Source of the DNA: Craterostigma plantagineum
Lineage: Eukaryota > Streptophyta > Magnoliopsida > Lamiales > Linderniaceae
NCBI GenBank assembly: GCA_027422505.1
Contig: JAPQWV010000012.1
Location: forward strand, 21,302,001 to 21,366,000
DNA length: 64,000 bases
Reading direction: 5' to 3'
The position numbers were made by a program, and so were the translations under genes. Of this stretch, positions 24,020 to 34,910 are shown in pieces. Position 1 is the first letter of the stretch; every line of letters starts with the position of its first letter. The notes beneath the pieces are model-generated. The model was not told the DNA's origin and made no database searches. It saw only the letters and a list, made by a program, of their open reading frames with translations.

Positions 24020-24365
24020 AATACCATTTGTAATTGTGCTTGATTTCATTAGTTATCCTTGTAATTTGGGGCGTTTTGTATAGTAGTCCTTAGATTAGGA
24101 CTAGTTTGATATTTATACCAAGTTTGTTTGGTATAAATACATGTAAATCAATTGGGCTGAATAGAGAAAGTTTAGAGAATTGATCTGAAGGGCTTGCAAT
24201 TCGATTTCTAGAGAGAGAAACAATAGTAACTTTCTCACTCTACTCGAATTCTCTCTCTTGTTCTTCATTCGAGTTTTTCGATCGAATTCAATTGTTTATC
24301 TAAACAATCGAATTACTATGAATTCTAGCCTAGGATCGTAGAGTTGTTAATCGTAGGACCTAACA
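24015..24365 (+). repeat. Copia 3' LTR, complete (C3, 351 bp)
   Basis: It begins TGTAGAATACC after the polypurine tract AAAGGGGGAGAT and ends CCTAACA. A TATA box (TATAAATA, 24132-24139) lies in one arm of a perfect inverted repeat, TTTATACCAA-gtttg-TTGGTATAAA type. It is followed by 'ccact'; no matching 5-bp duplicate was found at the left end because C1 is truncated. Confidence 0.9.
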
Positions 24366-25055
24366 CCACTGTCATATGAAAGATTCCTGCAGAAGCTATT
24401 GAGATCCTAACAGAGCAGAAAAAGCTGTCAGAATCATGCATGCTGTTCCTGACAGAAGCAGGGGACGTTTCATCTTCAGGATCTCAAACGAAGAGAATCC
24501 TAGGCAGAAAACACCTATAAAAGGAGGACTTCACTCATTCCACAAGCCAACAAATATAGAACAATCAGAGAACGATCAAAATCACATTCTGACACATTAT
24601 AACACTTAGAAAATACTCTCTCTACACCAAATCATCATCTTTGACGTCCCCTTAGCTAATTTCTTATGTGTCCTTGAGATAAATGTGAGAGAGTGAGTTG
24701 TTTGAGCGTGTAAATCATTAAAGTATAGTGAAACGAGGTTTTAGAGTGCCCTGTACGTAGGATCTGCAAAGATCCGAACAACGTAATTCCTTGTGTTATT
24801 TCGTTTACGTCCCTAATACGTCCCCAAAGGTCCCAAACAAGTCCCAACGTCCCAAACACGTCCCCAAAGGCCCCAAACAAGTCCCAACGTCCCAAACACG
24901 TCCCAAACATGTTCTAACGTCCTGAATACACCCCTTTCGGTTTCCCTTACAAACAAGCACCTTACGCACGTCTTGAACTTTGCGATAATCGCTTCTCCGG
25001 CTATGTAAATTTTCCCACACATATAAATCTTGTTGATTAGGATAGCCACACATCA
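24366..25055 (+). repeat. Gypsy LTR (L3), 5' truncated or divergent subfamily
   Basis: It ends CCACACATCA two bases before a primer site. It holds a TATA box (CTATAAAAGG at about 24511), the conserved GGATCT-GCAA-AGATCC hairpin (about 24768-24783) and a run of 'cgtcccaaa' units (24808-24905) matching the other gypsy LTRs in reverse. The first part, 24366-24500, does not align with L4, so it is either a different subfamily or a truncated copy joined to the copia LTR. Confidence 0.7.
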
Positions 25056-25057
25056 AA

Positions 25058-25075
25058 TGGCGCTGTGGAAATTCC
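25058..25075 (+). promoter_or_regulatory. Gypsy primer binding site
   Basis: TGGCGCTGTGGAAATTCC, a slightly altered form of the site at 3213-3229, two bases after L3. It shows that the interior runs to the right. Confidence 0.75.
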
Positions 25076-25309
25076 GAGTTGAAGGCGTGAGTGATTTTGC
25101 CTATATTGTGCGAAGCTGTGCTTATCATTTTTTATTTCTTTTTTCTTCTCCTTATTTCTGCTGGGACGAGACGAAAGACGCAAGAATTGAGGGAAGAAGA
25201 CCCTCTCTGCCGAAGAGTTTGGACCTATAACCCGCAGGAGCTGCCGAAACGCAACTGAAGCTCCTGAGACGTAATGCCATGTGCACGACCTTGCCAAGAG
25301 GAGCAAAGA

Positions 25310-26110
25310 ATGAAGACCCGAAGCTCCGCATTCGGGACCTCCCAGCTCCGGGCTGGCACGAAGACCTGAATCTCCACATTCGGGACCTAAACGCCCAGCT
25401 CCACTAGCACGAAGACCCGAAGCTCCGCATTCGGGACCTCCCAGCTCCACGCTGGCACGAAGACCCGAAGCACCGCATTCGGGACCTCCCAGCTCCGCGC
25501 TAGCACGAAGACCCGAAGCTCCACATTCGGGACATCCCAGCTTCGAGCTGGCACGAAGACCCGAAGCTCTGCATTCGGGACCTATAAAGTCCAGCTCCCA
25601 ACTGGCGAAAGACTGAAGACCAACTCCGCGCTGGCAGAATGCTTAAAAAGCCCAGCTCCATGAAGACCCGAGCTCCTATATTCGGGATCTAAGAGCCAAG
25701 CTCCACGATGATCCGTAAGGCTCAACTCCTTTGTGGAAAACCACTAGGGAGTTATGAAGACCAACTCCGTGCTGGAAATGAAGATACGAGCTATGTGTTT
25801 GATATTTCCACGCCAAGCTCCTCGCTAGCATGCGAAGTCCGTTATAAGGGACCTCCAAACTGGCTGAAACCCAGCTCCGTGCTGGAATGAAGGCAAAGAA
25901 GCCCAGCCCCACACTGGCATCCAAAGATCCGCGGGAGATACAAGCCAAGCTCCGCACTGACACGCGAAGGTCCGTGGGACCTAGAAGGCAGCACCGCGCT
26001 GACGTTCGAAGATCCGCGGGAGATACAAGCCAAGCTCCGCACTGGCACGCGAAGGTCCGAGGAACTTAGAAGCCAGCTCCTCGCCAACGCCTGAAGATCC
26101 GCAAGAGATA
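25310..26110. repeat. Degenerate tandem repeats, ~40-60 bp, in gypsy leader
   Basis: Blocks such as 'gaagacccgaagctccgcat' and 'tcgggacctcccagctccg' recur at 25310-25620 with about 50-bp spacing, then looser units continue to 26110. They are the reverse complement of the repeats at 1860-2985. Some give apparent frames on both strands; none looks like protein. Confidence 0.75.
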
Positions 26111-26799
26111 AAAGCCCCGTGAAGATCCTGACTAGCCGGGAGACATTCCGTGATGAAAAGGCTCTTCGCCGGAATTCCAGGGCCCTCTAAATCTCATTCT
26201 TAATTATATTATCGATACCATATTAAATACATGCATTGTACTAACAATTACTATCATTCAAAGGATGAAATCGAAGGGCCCATCCTACTGAGGAAGTTCG
26301 TTGAACATGGCCCAGACCGAGGTCTGAAGGTAGTTGAGAGGGAGCTCGGGGGATCTGTGCCCACTAAAGGCGGACAACCCCCGCCTTCTCTAAGGGACAG
26401 CTCCATTTAAGGCTCACATCATAGGAGCTCCAGGCAAGAGTAATTCCAATTTCCAACAGAGCCCGAGACCGTGTACTCGAGCAGTCGAAGGTCCGAATCT
26501 CCAAAGATCGTTGTATTTTCATCAGAATGATTGATTATCACTTGAAGGGGAAATGAAGAGACTTACCACGTGGGACAGGTGGGGAGCTCGTCGGCCGCAT
26601 TATTAAACATAACTCCAAGTTCGCCGGAGAAAGAAGTAGGGGGATCTGTGCCAAATAAAGGCAGACAACCCCCACTTCCGCCAAGTAAGGTCACGTTCCT
26701 TCTCCCCAGTGCCTTATCCTCATCATTGTAGGAAGACCAAATGAAGGAGATCCCAACAAGAGCCCGAGAATCTTAAACTTATGAGATGAGAGATCCAAA

Positions 26800-28720
26800 A
26801 ACTCCAGGGGATCGATGGAACACACGCATGTGATATTTCCAAAGCTCAACTTGTACCAGAAGATGGATCTTGAAGCCAAAATAAGTCACGTCTCAATAGC
26901 GTTATGTGGATTTGAAGCTCCTGGAGTGCAACCAATGGAAGAAATCACGTCGCCTGAGGATTTAAAGAAAAAGCCCACTCGAAGAGAGGAGGAAACCAAC
27001 ACCCTGGGGATGTGTATTGCCTTTTTTACAAGACCATTTTCACCATCGGCCCATCAACAAGTTCCCTATAGTGGGACAAGCTGGGAATCTCAAGGGACCA
27101 ATAAAGCTCCTAGCAATGCGACGAAAGTGAAGTTAGGGCAGCAGCAAAAGGAAGCCATGAAGGAGCTCGTAGGATGTCTCCAGAAAAATGCGGGCCTATT
27201 CGCATTTTCTCCAAAAGACACGACTGGAATTCACCAGGATATTGCCACACATCATTCAAATATCCTACCAGGAAGTCGCCCATCAAACAGGAGCTCCGAT
27301 CACGCGGAACTGAAAGAGCCCAAATTCTAAAAGAGGGTAAGACGAGCTTTTTCGAGCAAGCCATATCCAAGAGATCCAGTTCCCTACATGGTTGGCTAAC
27401 GCCGTTCTTGTACAAAAAGGGAAATGGAAAGTAGAGCATGTGCATTGGCTCCAGGGACCTCAACAAGGCGTGTCCTGTGAATCATTATCCGTTACCTCGA
27501 ATGGATCAGCTGGTGGACTCCATATTCGGGTGGGAGGTCCTCAGCATGATGGATGCCTACCAGGGGATTAAGGAGGTCCAGAGGCTGATAGGAAGGTTAG
27601 CGGCTCTCAGCCGATTTATCTCCCACTCATAAAGGAAGAGTCTCCCATTCTTGTAGAATATGAATTGGTATGATACTTCTCTGTGGGAGATTATGCGGTT
27701 AGCTCCGTGCTAGTAAAGAGGACCTCCTAGAAGCCAATCTATTTCATAAGCAAGGCGTTGCTAGAAGCCGAGACCAGATACTCCGAAATCGAGAAGGTCA
27801 CGATTATGTAATGCAGACGATAAGTCGATTGGGCCTATCATGGTGGATGATGAAATAGGCTATCAAGCTAGGGAGTGCGGTGTAGAATTCGAACGATAAA
27901 CGGCCATCAAAGCTCAGGCCCTCTCCGACTTTGTGCATGAAATTACCAAGGGATCACGAAAGCAGCGATAGGAGGTGTACGTAGACGGAGCTGCGACTTC
28001 TCAAAAATCTAGAGCGGAGGTCCTTATCATTAACCCGAGGAGGAGATGAGCTCCGTTTCACCAATACCTTCCAATTCCAGGCTTTTCATAAGGAGTTCGA
28101 GTACGAAGCCTTAACTCATGGCCTGAGGATCACGGAAGAAATAGGGCTCGAGATATCGTTTTCCCAACTGGTGGCACAACAAGTGAAGGGGAATTATGGA
28201 ATGAAGGACGAGAAATTGGGAAAAAGGTAGATGAGCTAACAAGGAGTTTTGATTGCTGTGAAATCATGCAGGTCCCAAGAGAAGAAAGCCATAAAGTCGA
28301 TTACCTGGCTAAAATGGCGAGCTCGAATTTAACCACCCAAGGGGATGATATCACATCTCACCATGAAAAACAAGAGGGAGGGGAGTTTGTAGCATAGAAG
28401 GAGATGACAATTGGATGACCTCTGTCCCGGAAGGCATGGAGCTGAAAGAAAAGAAGGGATACGCAGGTGATCATGCGGGATAGGAGTCCATGACGAGAAG
28501 AAGGATAAGGGATGACTATCTCTGGCCTACCTTAATCAGGGACGCTAGGGAGCTAGTTAAGAGATGTGTACCAGAAAGACGAACCTCTAATTCACGTCCC
28601 AACGGAGGTTCTGGGAAGAATGCACTCGTCTTGCCCATTTAACAAAGTGGGGGTTTGACATGATATACCATTTTTCTCCAAAGACAATCAATGGTGAACC
28701 ACGGGAGAAATCAAAGAAGT
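26800..28720 (+). pseudogene. pol: Gypsy (Tat-like) pol, heavily decayed
   Basis: Pieces of a Ty3/gypsy polyprotein follow in the right order but in changing frames: a protease-RT linker (26815-27280), the RT start CIGSRDLNKACPVNHYPLPRMDQLVDS (about 27441-27520) and SMMDAYQG (about 27545). Sequence then jumps straight to the RT-RNase H connection IKEVQRLIGRLAALSRFI (about 27568), so the RT palm with its YxDD pair is deleted. RNase H fragments follow (KALLEAETRYSEIEK near 27750; VDGAATSQKSRAEVLII near 27980; PREESHKVDYLAKMASS near 28275), then integrase zinc-module traces (RDARELVKRC near 28540). Many stops interrupt it. The motif spacing fits the Tat lineage. Confidence 0.85.
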
Positions 28721-29006
28721 CACAGCTCCACATGGCAGCGGGAGCTCCGCCAACATCCGAGACCTGGTCCCTTACGAAGCTCCGCACGACACACAAGGAT
28801 CCCGCCTCATGGGATCTGTTAATAGCTCCTCGCACGGACATGAGGAGCCGAGATCAATAAGGTTAGCTCCGTGCTGACATTCAAAGGTCCAACCTACCTG
28901 TTGGGGACCTCTAAGCGCAGCTCTGTGCTGATACTCGAAGGTCCTTGTTTGTTCAGGACCTGCAAGTCTAACTCCGTGCTGGTCCAAAAGTCCTTTGACA
29001 CCAATG

Positions 29007-29198
29007 ACCCCCGAGTCTGCGGCATGAATGATACCAAGGACCTTCGGGTCTGCGACGTGAATAACACAAAGGACCTCCGGGTCTGCAGCGTGAATAACAC
29101 CAAGGACCTCCGGGTCTGCGGCGTAAATGACACGAAGGACCTCCGGGTCTGCGGCGTGAGTGACATCGATGACCTACGGGTCCGCGACGTGATATGAG
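29007..29198. repeat. Tandem repeat, 33-bp unit, ~6 copies
   Basis: The unit is 'gacctccgggtctgcggcgt' plus 'gaatgacaccaag'. Because 33 is a multiple of three, one frame stays open as an 11-residue repeat (KDLRVCGVNDT type). Related units lie at 717-910 and 40580-40778 on the other strand. I treat it as a non-coding minisatellite of the element. Confidence 0.85.
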
Positions 29199-29265
29199 AT
29201 CGATGATCGATATAAATTATTTATTATATAAATAACGGTGCACCGTATAATAAGGAAGGTTCACT
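29199..29265. other. Gypsy interior junction block with palindrome
   Basis: The AT-rich block contains ACGGTGCACCGT, a 12-bp perfect palindrome. The same palindrome in a similar AT-rich setting occurs at about 918-929 of the minus-oriented element, so it belongs to the family. Beyond 29265 the sequence changes to a copia-type LTR. Confidence 0.6.
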
Positions 29266-30181
29266 AGATCTTCAGTTATACACTCACAGTACAACCTACC
29301 CGCTGACCTCAGCTTAATCTAGTGAACCACCTAGACAGCTTTTTACATTCCATCTCTTCCAAGAGCTTTTTAAAGTCCCTTGGGAACTTACGGCACCCCG
29401 CAAGGTCAACCGTAAACGTTGTAGGCCGCAACCTCACAACCACTTTGATATTTTACGTCTCTTAGCTAAGACGACACCATTCTTTCTTGTCTCGGTGCGA
29501 AGACTACATACACTTGTTTATAGTCTACGTGCTAAGACTCTCACTCAACTAATCTACTTAAGCTCAACTCTCTAATGTGTGAGTGAGGTGTATGGGTTTG
29601 AACATTGTAGCACTCTCTCTTTTGTAACCCACACACTTGGAAGAACTCTCTTGATTTTCTTCTTTTCTCTATGCTCTTGTTCTTCCCTATTGGATCTCTC
29701 TTTTGATGTGTATGTAGTTTTCTCTAGGATCCTTAGCTTGTTTCTGCACGTCACTGTTGTTTTATACGTCTTCCCACCTTGATATAGCCGTTAGACTCAA
29801 TAATAAAGCCGTTGGGAGCCTTTGGGAGCCTTTGTTGACTTTGGTCAATGCTGTCAGCCTTATCTGTCTGTACCTCTATTGCTGCAGTAAAGAGTTGTAC
29901 ATCAGTCAACAGTTGACCGGTCAATACAGTCATTGACCGGACCAGTCACTGACCGAACCAGTCAAGACCGAAACCGACCAGTCAGTCTGAAACCGGACCA
30001 GTCCAGACCGCGTTGACCAGTATTGACCGACAGTTGACCGACCCAGTTTTTCGCCCTGAGCTCATATTTGATATTTGTTTTTCGAACCGAGCTCATCTGC
30101 ACACTCAATAAATATGTTAGTAATACAATTACTAAGTTTTGTGTTCATCAAACCGGATTGCTTAGATATTTAAATCCAACA
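29266..30181 (-). repeat. Copia-type LTR fragment (TGTTGGA family)
   Basis: Read on the minus strand it starts TGTTGGATTT at 30181 and shares at least 250 bp with the LTR that starts at 48530 (blocks 'gagctcatatttgatattt' and 'aaatatgttagtaatacaa'). A field of 'gaccgaaccagtca'-like units (29905-30040) lies within it. The other end is not clear: no primer site was found left of 29266, so it may be a solo or truncated LTR. It abuts Athila-like pol at 30182. No gene was found. Confidence 0.6.
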
Positions 30182-31480
30182 ACTTCCTTTTTGACAACGT
30201 CCTTCATGTTCGGTTTAACCTCCTTTGTCATTGGGCTACAGGTTTGAAGTCGTCCTCCATGAGAATCTTGTGCGTACAAAAACTCGGGCTAATCCCCCGA
30301 ATGTCTGATATCTTCCACGCCAAGGCCTTCTTATGCTCTTGCAACACTGCTAATAGTTGGTCTTTCTGCTCATCGTCGAGGTTTGAGGATATAATCACCG
30401 GTAATTTTGAATTGCCATCTAAAAATACATATTCGAGATGCTCAGGCAATTGCTTGAGTTCAAAGACAGGTGGCTCTTCGATCGAGCTCTTCTCCTTATC
30501 CTCCTGTTTACTTTCGTGGACAGTCGTTACGGGCTCATCAATCTCGTCGTCATATTCATCAATGGCCATTATTGTGGATATTTTCTTATCCGCCAATAAC
30601 CTGCAATAAGTCATCCAAAGAGAAGAGAACATCGTGCTCAAACACATCCACGTAATAACATTTATAATCGAGTGAGCTAGGGCTTTTCATATCTGCCATA
30701 TTAAAGTCATTTTCTCACCGTCCACCTTTAGAGTCAATGTGCCATTTCTGACATCTATCATGGATTCACCGGTGGCTAAAAAGGGTCGACCGGGGATAAG
30801 AGGAATATTTTCGTCTTCCTCCATGTCCAAAATGACAAAATCGGCCGGGATAATAAACTTATCTACTTTAACTAGGACATCCTCGATAACACCTCGAGGG
30901 TATTTTAAAGATCTATCGGCCAATTGAAGGCTCATCTTAGTGGGTCTGGGCTCGCCGAGACCTAGTCTCTTAAACATTGAATATGGCATTAAATTTATAC
31001 TAGCTCCAAGATCGGCTAAAGCGCGTTCGACAACAACATCGCCAATAAGACAGGGAATAGTAAAACTCCCTGGATCCTTAAGCTTCTTCGGCATCTTGCT
31101 TTGTAGGATAGCTGAACATTCTCCTCTTAGGCACACAGTGGACACATCCTTAAGCTTCCTCCGGTTGGTATGCAAGTCCTTCAGAAACTTCGTGAAACAA
31201 GGCATCTGCGTAATAGCTTCAACAAACGGTAAGTTAATATGCATTTGTTTACACATACCCATAAATTTATCGAACAGTTCCTCATCACGATTCTTCCTCA
31301 GTCTAGCTAGATAGGGAATCTTGGGTTGATATTGGTTGGCTAATCCAGAGATGCTTCGGGTCATTCACCATAAAAGTACACCTTGAAGAAATCAACGAAT
31401 CTAGTTAGTTAATTAACAAGTCACAAACGGAAGAATAATCGCAAAACAAAGAAATTCTGATAACTAGAATAAAGTAACAA
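30182..31480 (-). pseudogene. pol: Athila-like gypsy gag-protease and start of RT
   Basis: On the minus strand 31364-30687 encodes a Gag C-terminal segment (LARLRKNRDEELFDKFMGMCKQMHINLPFVEAI...) joined to an aspartic protease with ALADLGASINLMPYSMFKRLGLGE around 31010-30940 and the partner loop IPLIPGRPFL (about 30800). A second piece (30647-30228) matches the segment before RT (LDDEQKDQLLAVLQEHKKALAWKISDIRGISPSFC). A stop at about 30226 and a frame change lead into a few more RT residues, and homology ends at 30182 against the copia LTR. The gag N-terminus is missing because the primer site is only ~175 bp upstream. DLGAS in place of D-S/T-G is common in this lineage. Confidence 0.9.
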
Positions 31481-31538
31481 ATAAGTGAATGGCTAAATTA
31501 CCGAACACAGGTGTTCCTAATATCAAATTGTACCCCGG

Positions 31539-31556
31539 CATCGGCGCCAAAAACTT
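31539..31556 (-). promoter_or_regulatory. Athila-type primer binding site
   Basis: The minus strand reads TGGCGCCGATGCCGGGGT, very close to the primer site of Arabidopsis Athila elements. It separates the gag-pol remnant on its left from LTR sequence on its right. Confidence 0.85.
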
Positions 31557-33004
31557 GATCGCGTACATATGCGTTAATATATTAAATAAAAGTTCGTGCA
31601 AGTACGTCAAGTAATAATTAAAACGAATATGTTATAACTATCACCACGCGCGATAGGCATTGTACCTATCGTTTGTAAAATAGCTATAGCAAGTATCCGA
31701 GTATCGAACATGAGGAATAATCTTGATTACTAGTAATAACCTATCAATACAATATCTAGCCTAACAAATGATTGAGATTTTTATATTTGAACTAAGTCAC
31801 AACAACTTAAACTAACACAGAAAAAATGATCAAGACACAATTAAAGATTTAAGAGTAACTTTGAATAAAAGAGATGTGCTTGGGATTTCGAATCCCGCTA
31901 GATATAGTCGATGAAGTCGTAACTACCGTTACCACATGATTAATGACTATGTCAAGATAATCCAACTTAGCTTTCGCCCTAAATGGTTACGAGAATATAT
32001 AGTAGTTTATCTAATGTGAGGGTCGACTATTTGTTTTCGCCCTATAGTCGATGCCTACGTTTACGATAGAACGAACCGTCATTTAGCTTTCGCCCTTAAC
32101 GGCCTACTAAACATCACACCAACACATAGACATGCCAAATGTGATTCTCAAAACAATACATAGACATATTGAATCGAATAAAAGCTGTCATAAACGATAC
32201 AAAGCCATATCATGTGTTCACGAGTATTTTACGTCCAAACTACGACGCTATCTAGCGTTCTTCTCATCCCAAACACACAAAATAATTAGCTACTCATAAT
32301 GAAGGAAGAAGCCATGAAATTTATACGAAACAAAGCAGAGAAATACATAGATTCTTCCCTATTTAGCGAGCTCAAGCTTATCCCTCGTACTTTGTTTGAT
32401 CCTCCGGTGTAAATGAGCTTCAAATCTTCACTTTAGCACCTAGAGATCATTTGAGATTGATCTCTAGGGTTCTTGAGTCGTCCTTGAGGTGTCTTGAGTG
32501 ATTAGAAATTAGTTGTGGCGGCTTAGATGCTGTTAGGGCTTCAAATTGCGGCTTAAGTAAAAAAAAAAACATGGTGAACACGGCCTCAAACACGGCCATG
32601 TATCAGTCGGGCTTAGGGTTTAAGGCCCAACACTGTTGATCAACACGGCCATGTAGCTGGCCATGTTGAAGGGCCGCAACTATGATTTTCCGTTATGCTG
32701 ACAAACATGGCCGTGTATCAGGCCATGTTGAAGGGCCGCAACTATGGTTTTCCTTTATGCTGACAAACATGGCCGTGTGTCAGGCCGTGTTGAAGGGCAG
32801 CAAGTTTGTTTTTCCTTTCTCTGACAAACATGACCATGTATCAGACTGTGTTGATGGAAAAATATTGATTTCTGCTCTATGTTTACGCGGTTCGTCCCAA
32901 ATATCGCCTCATATACCTTTGACATCAAAATATGTAAAAATTAAGAATAAATGCACGAGACAACTCACATAAACCAAATATTCAACATGAAAATGATGGA
33001 GATA
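31557..33004 (-). repeat. Athila-like LTR (downstream LTR part)
   Basis: This stretch follows the primer site and carries 'tttcgcccta' blocks at about 31970-32100 that recur at 33785-33910, showing that two LTR copies of one family are present. The left end (31557) is the LTR 3' end by position; the right end is not exact because the next copy is rearranged. No protein was found. Confidence 0.65.
32575..32870. repeat. Tandem repeat, ~62-bp unit, ~4 copies
   Basis: Units contain 'catggccgtgtatcaggcca' followed by 'tgttgaagggccgcaactat' and 'tttcctttatgctgacaaa'. At least three are well preserved (about 32640, 32700 and 32762) with one decayed unit on each side. The array lies in the Athila-like LTR. 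Confidence 0.8.
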
Positions 33005-34725
33005 AACGAATGAAAATGCGTTAGCGCACGAGATCGTGACAAGAAACAGAGGCCGAAACCAAAGACACTGGTCAACGTCACGACCGTGACGTATCGCGCA
33101 ACAGGCCGTGACTCGAGGCAGAGACCGTCTTAGAGGTCATCACGACCGTGACACTTATTACACTAGGCTGTGACGTCGAGCAGTGAGCGAGGAGTTCCAA
33201 ATAAAAGATCGTCACAGCCGTGACATGGCTATGCACTAGGCCGTGACAATGGACAGAGAGTTGAAGCGAAGTTCGTCACGGCTGTGACCCTTCAAGCACT
33301 TGACTGTGACACGTAGAAGAAAGCAACGCAGAGCAAATCGACGATGGTCACGGCCGTGATAGCCCATGTCCCAGGCCGTGACACTTACGAAAATCCGTAT
33401 AAAAGCCCAAATTCGACTCAGAAAGAAGGGAGACCTCTCATATCACAACCCTAACACCTCAGAGACGAAAAATAGACGCAAAGAACGGAGAATTCCACCC
33501 GAGAAGCTCAAGAAACGGATCAACGATGAAATCACGCCGAATTGAATGAGGAACGAAGATTCATCCACGCCACCATCCAAAAGCCATCAGTATATCAAGA
33601 TCATGAGTCTTCCTTCCCTGTTTTCTATTTCCTTCGTTATTTTCCCGTTAATTATGAGTAGCTAATTCCCTTTTGTGCTCGGGATTCAAATTCCGCTAGG
33701 TATTATCGACTAAGACAATGAATTATTGTTCCTACGTGATTCTGACTAGATCGCAGTAATTTCCTACCCACTCACGAATTTGCTGTCGCCCTAAACACTC
33801 GCGGGGATCTAACATTCAGTAATTACTAATGGCGAGGATCGAGTATTTGCTTTCGCCATATACTCGAATCCTATCGGGCCTAATCGTTGTTTAGCTGTCG
33901 CCCTAAACGATTTTCCATACATTCACTTTAACACATAGATATATTAAAACGAAGAAACAAATCATAGATTGATAAATAGTCAAAACACACGAGTCACAAT
34001 AAACATATGTCTTAAATACGAATTAACCTAGCGTTCATCTACTCCCAAACACAAAAGGGAATTAGCTACTCATAATTAACGGGAAAACAATGAAGGAAAT
34101 AGAAAACAGGGAAGGAAGACTAATGAGATTGATATATTGATGGCTCTTGGATGGTGGCATGGTGGAATCTTCGTTCCTCGTTCAATTCGACGTGATTTCG
34201 TCGTTGATCCGTTTCTTGCGCTTCTCGGGTGGAATTATCCGTTATTTGCATCTATTTTTCGTATCTGAGGTGTTAGGGTTGTAATATGACAGGTATCCCT
34301 TCTTTCTGAGTCGAATTTGGACTTTTATATGGATTTTCGTAAGTGTCACGGCCTGGGACAAGGGCTGTCACGGCCGTGACCATCGTCGAGTTGCTCCGCG
34401 TTGCTTTCTGCTACGTGTCACTATCAAGTGCTTGAGGGGTCACGGCCGTGACGAACTTCGCTTCAACTCTCTGTCCATTATCACGGCCTAGTGCATTGCC
34501 ATGTCACGACCGTGACGATCTTCTACTTGGAACTCCTCGCTCACTGCTCGACGTCACGACCTAGTGTAATAAGTGTCACGGCCGTGACGAACTCTAAGAC
34601 GGTCTCTGCCTTGAGTCACGGCCTGTTGCGCGATACGTCACGGTCGTGACGTTGACCAGTGTCTTTGGTTTCGGCCTCTGTTTCTTGTCACGGCCTCGTG
34701 CGCGGTATGTCACGGCCGTGACATA
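33005..34725. repeat. Inverted repeat of Athila-like LTR, arms ~690 bp
   Basis: The left arm (about 33005-33690) is the reverse complement of the right arm (about 34040-34725), with a loop of roughly 350 bp. The arms share a field of TCACGGCCGTGA-type palindromes in a 60-70 bp rhythm, then the transcribed LTR part ('tatgagtagctaattccctt'). A TATA-like 'tataaaag' lies at about 33400, with a counterpart ('ctttta.at') at about 34323. Confidence 0.85.
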
Positions 34726-34910
34726 TGCCTGTTTCCGTCCTTTTTGCGCCGTTTTGCCTCGTTTTCGCTCCTTTTTGGCCCGAAGGTCGTTCTAAGTTCC
34801 TTCAATATTAAAATAAGTGTAAATAGAGATAATAATTGCATAAGATGACTACGAAAACTCTATTATGACCCAAATAAATATTGCAATAAATGTATTAAAT
34901 ACGTTTATCA
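34726..34910 (-). repeat. Start of Athila-like LTR
   Basis: On the minus strand it begins TGATAAACG at 34910, the typical first bases of Athila LTRs, and runs into the right arm of the inverted repeat. Immediately right of 34910 gypsy interior of the other family resumes, so this is the insertion edge. Confidence 0.7.

Larger units (their letters stand above)
12487..24365. repeat. 12-kb palindrome of copia 3' halves
   Basis: The left arm (12508-18995) and right arm (19018-24365) are reverse complements, each running from a 351-bp LTR at the outside, through the extra ORF and the AT-rich spacer, to the centre. In the innermost 150 bp I count about three differences. The loop is only 22 nt (18996-19017). 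The right arm is about 1.1 kb shorter owing to one deletion in the ORF. A 20-bp scrap of LTR (12487-12507) sits at the left junction with pol. The structure could come from template switching during reverse transcription or from inverted duplication after insertion. An assembly artefact cannot be excluded from sequence alone. Confidence 0.9.

Noticed and set aside
24656..25050. Trp/Gly-rich frames of about 80-105 codons on the minus strand
   Set aside because: They are translations of the 'gggacgtgt' type array of LTR L3, read antisense to the element, not proteins.
29266..30181. Complete solo LTR with 5-bp target duplication
   Set aside because: The right edge is sharp at 30181, but the left edge lacks CA termini and no matching duplication is present; Athila sequence does not resume on the left.
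30687..31364. Host aspartic protease gene
   Set aside because: The protease is fused to an Athila-type Gag tail and lies next to an Athila primer site and LTR, so it is retrotransposon-derived.
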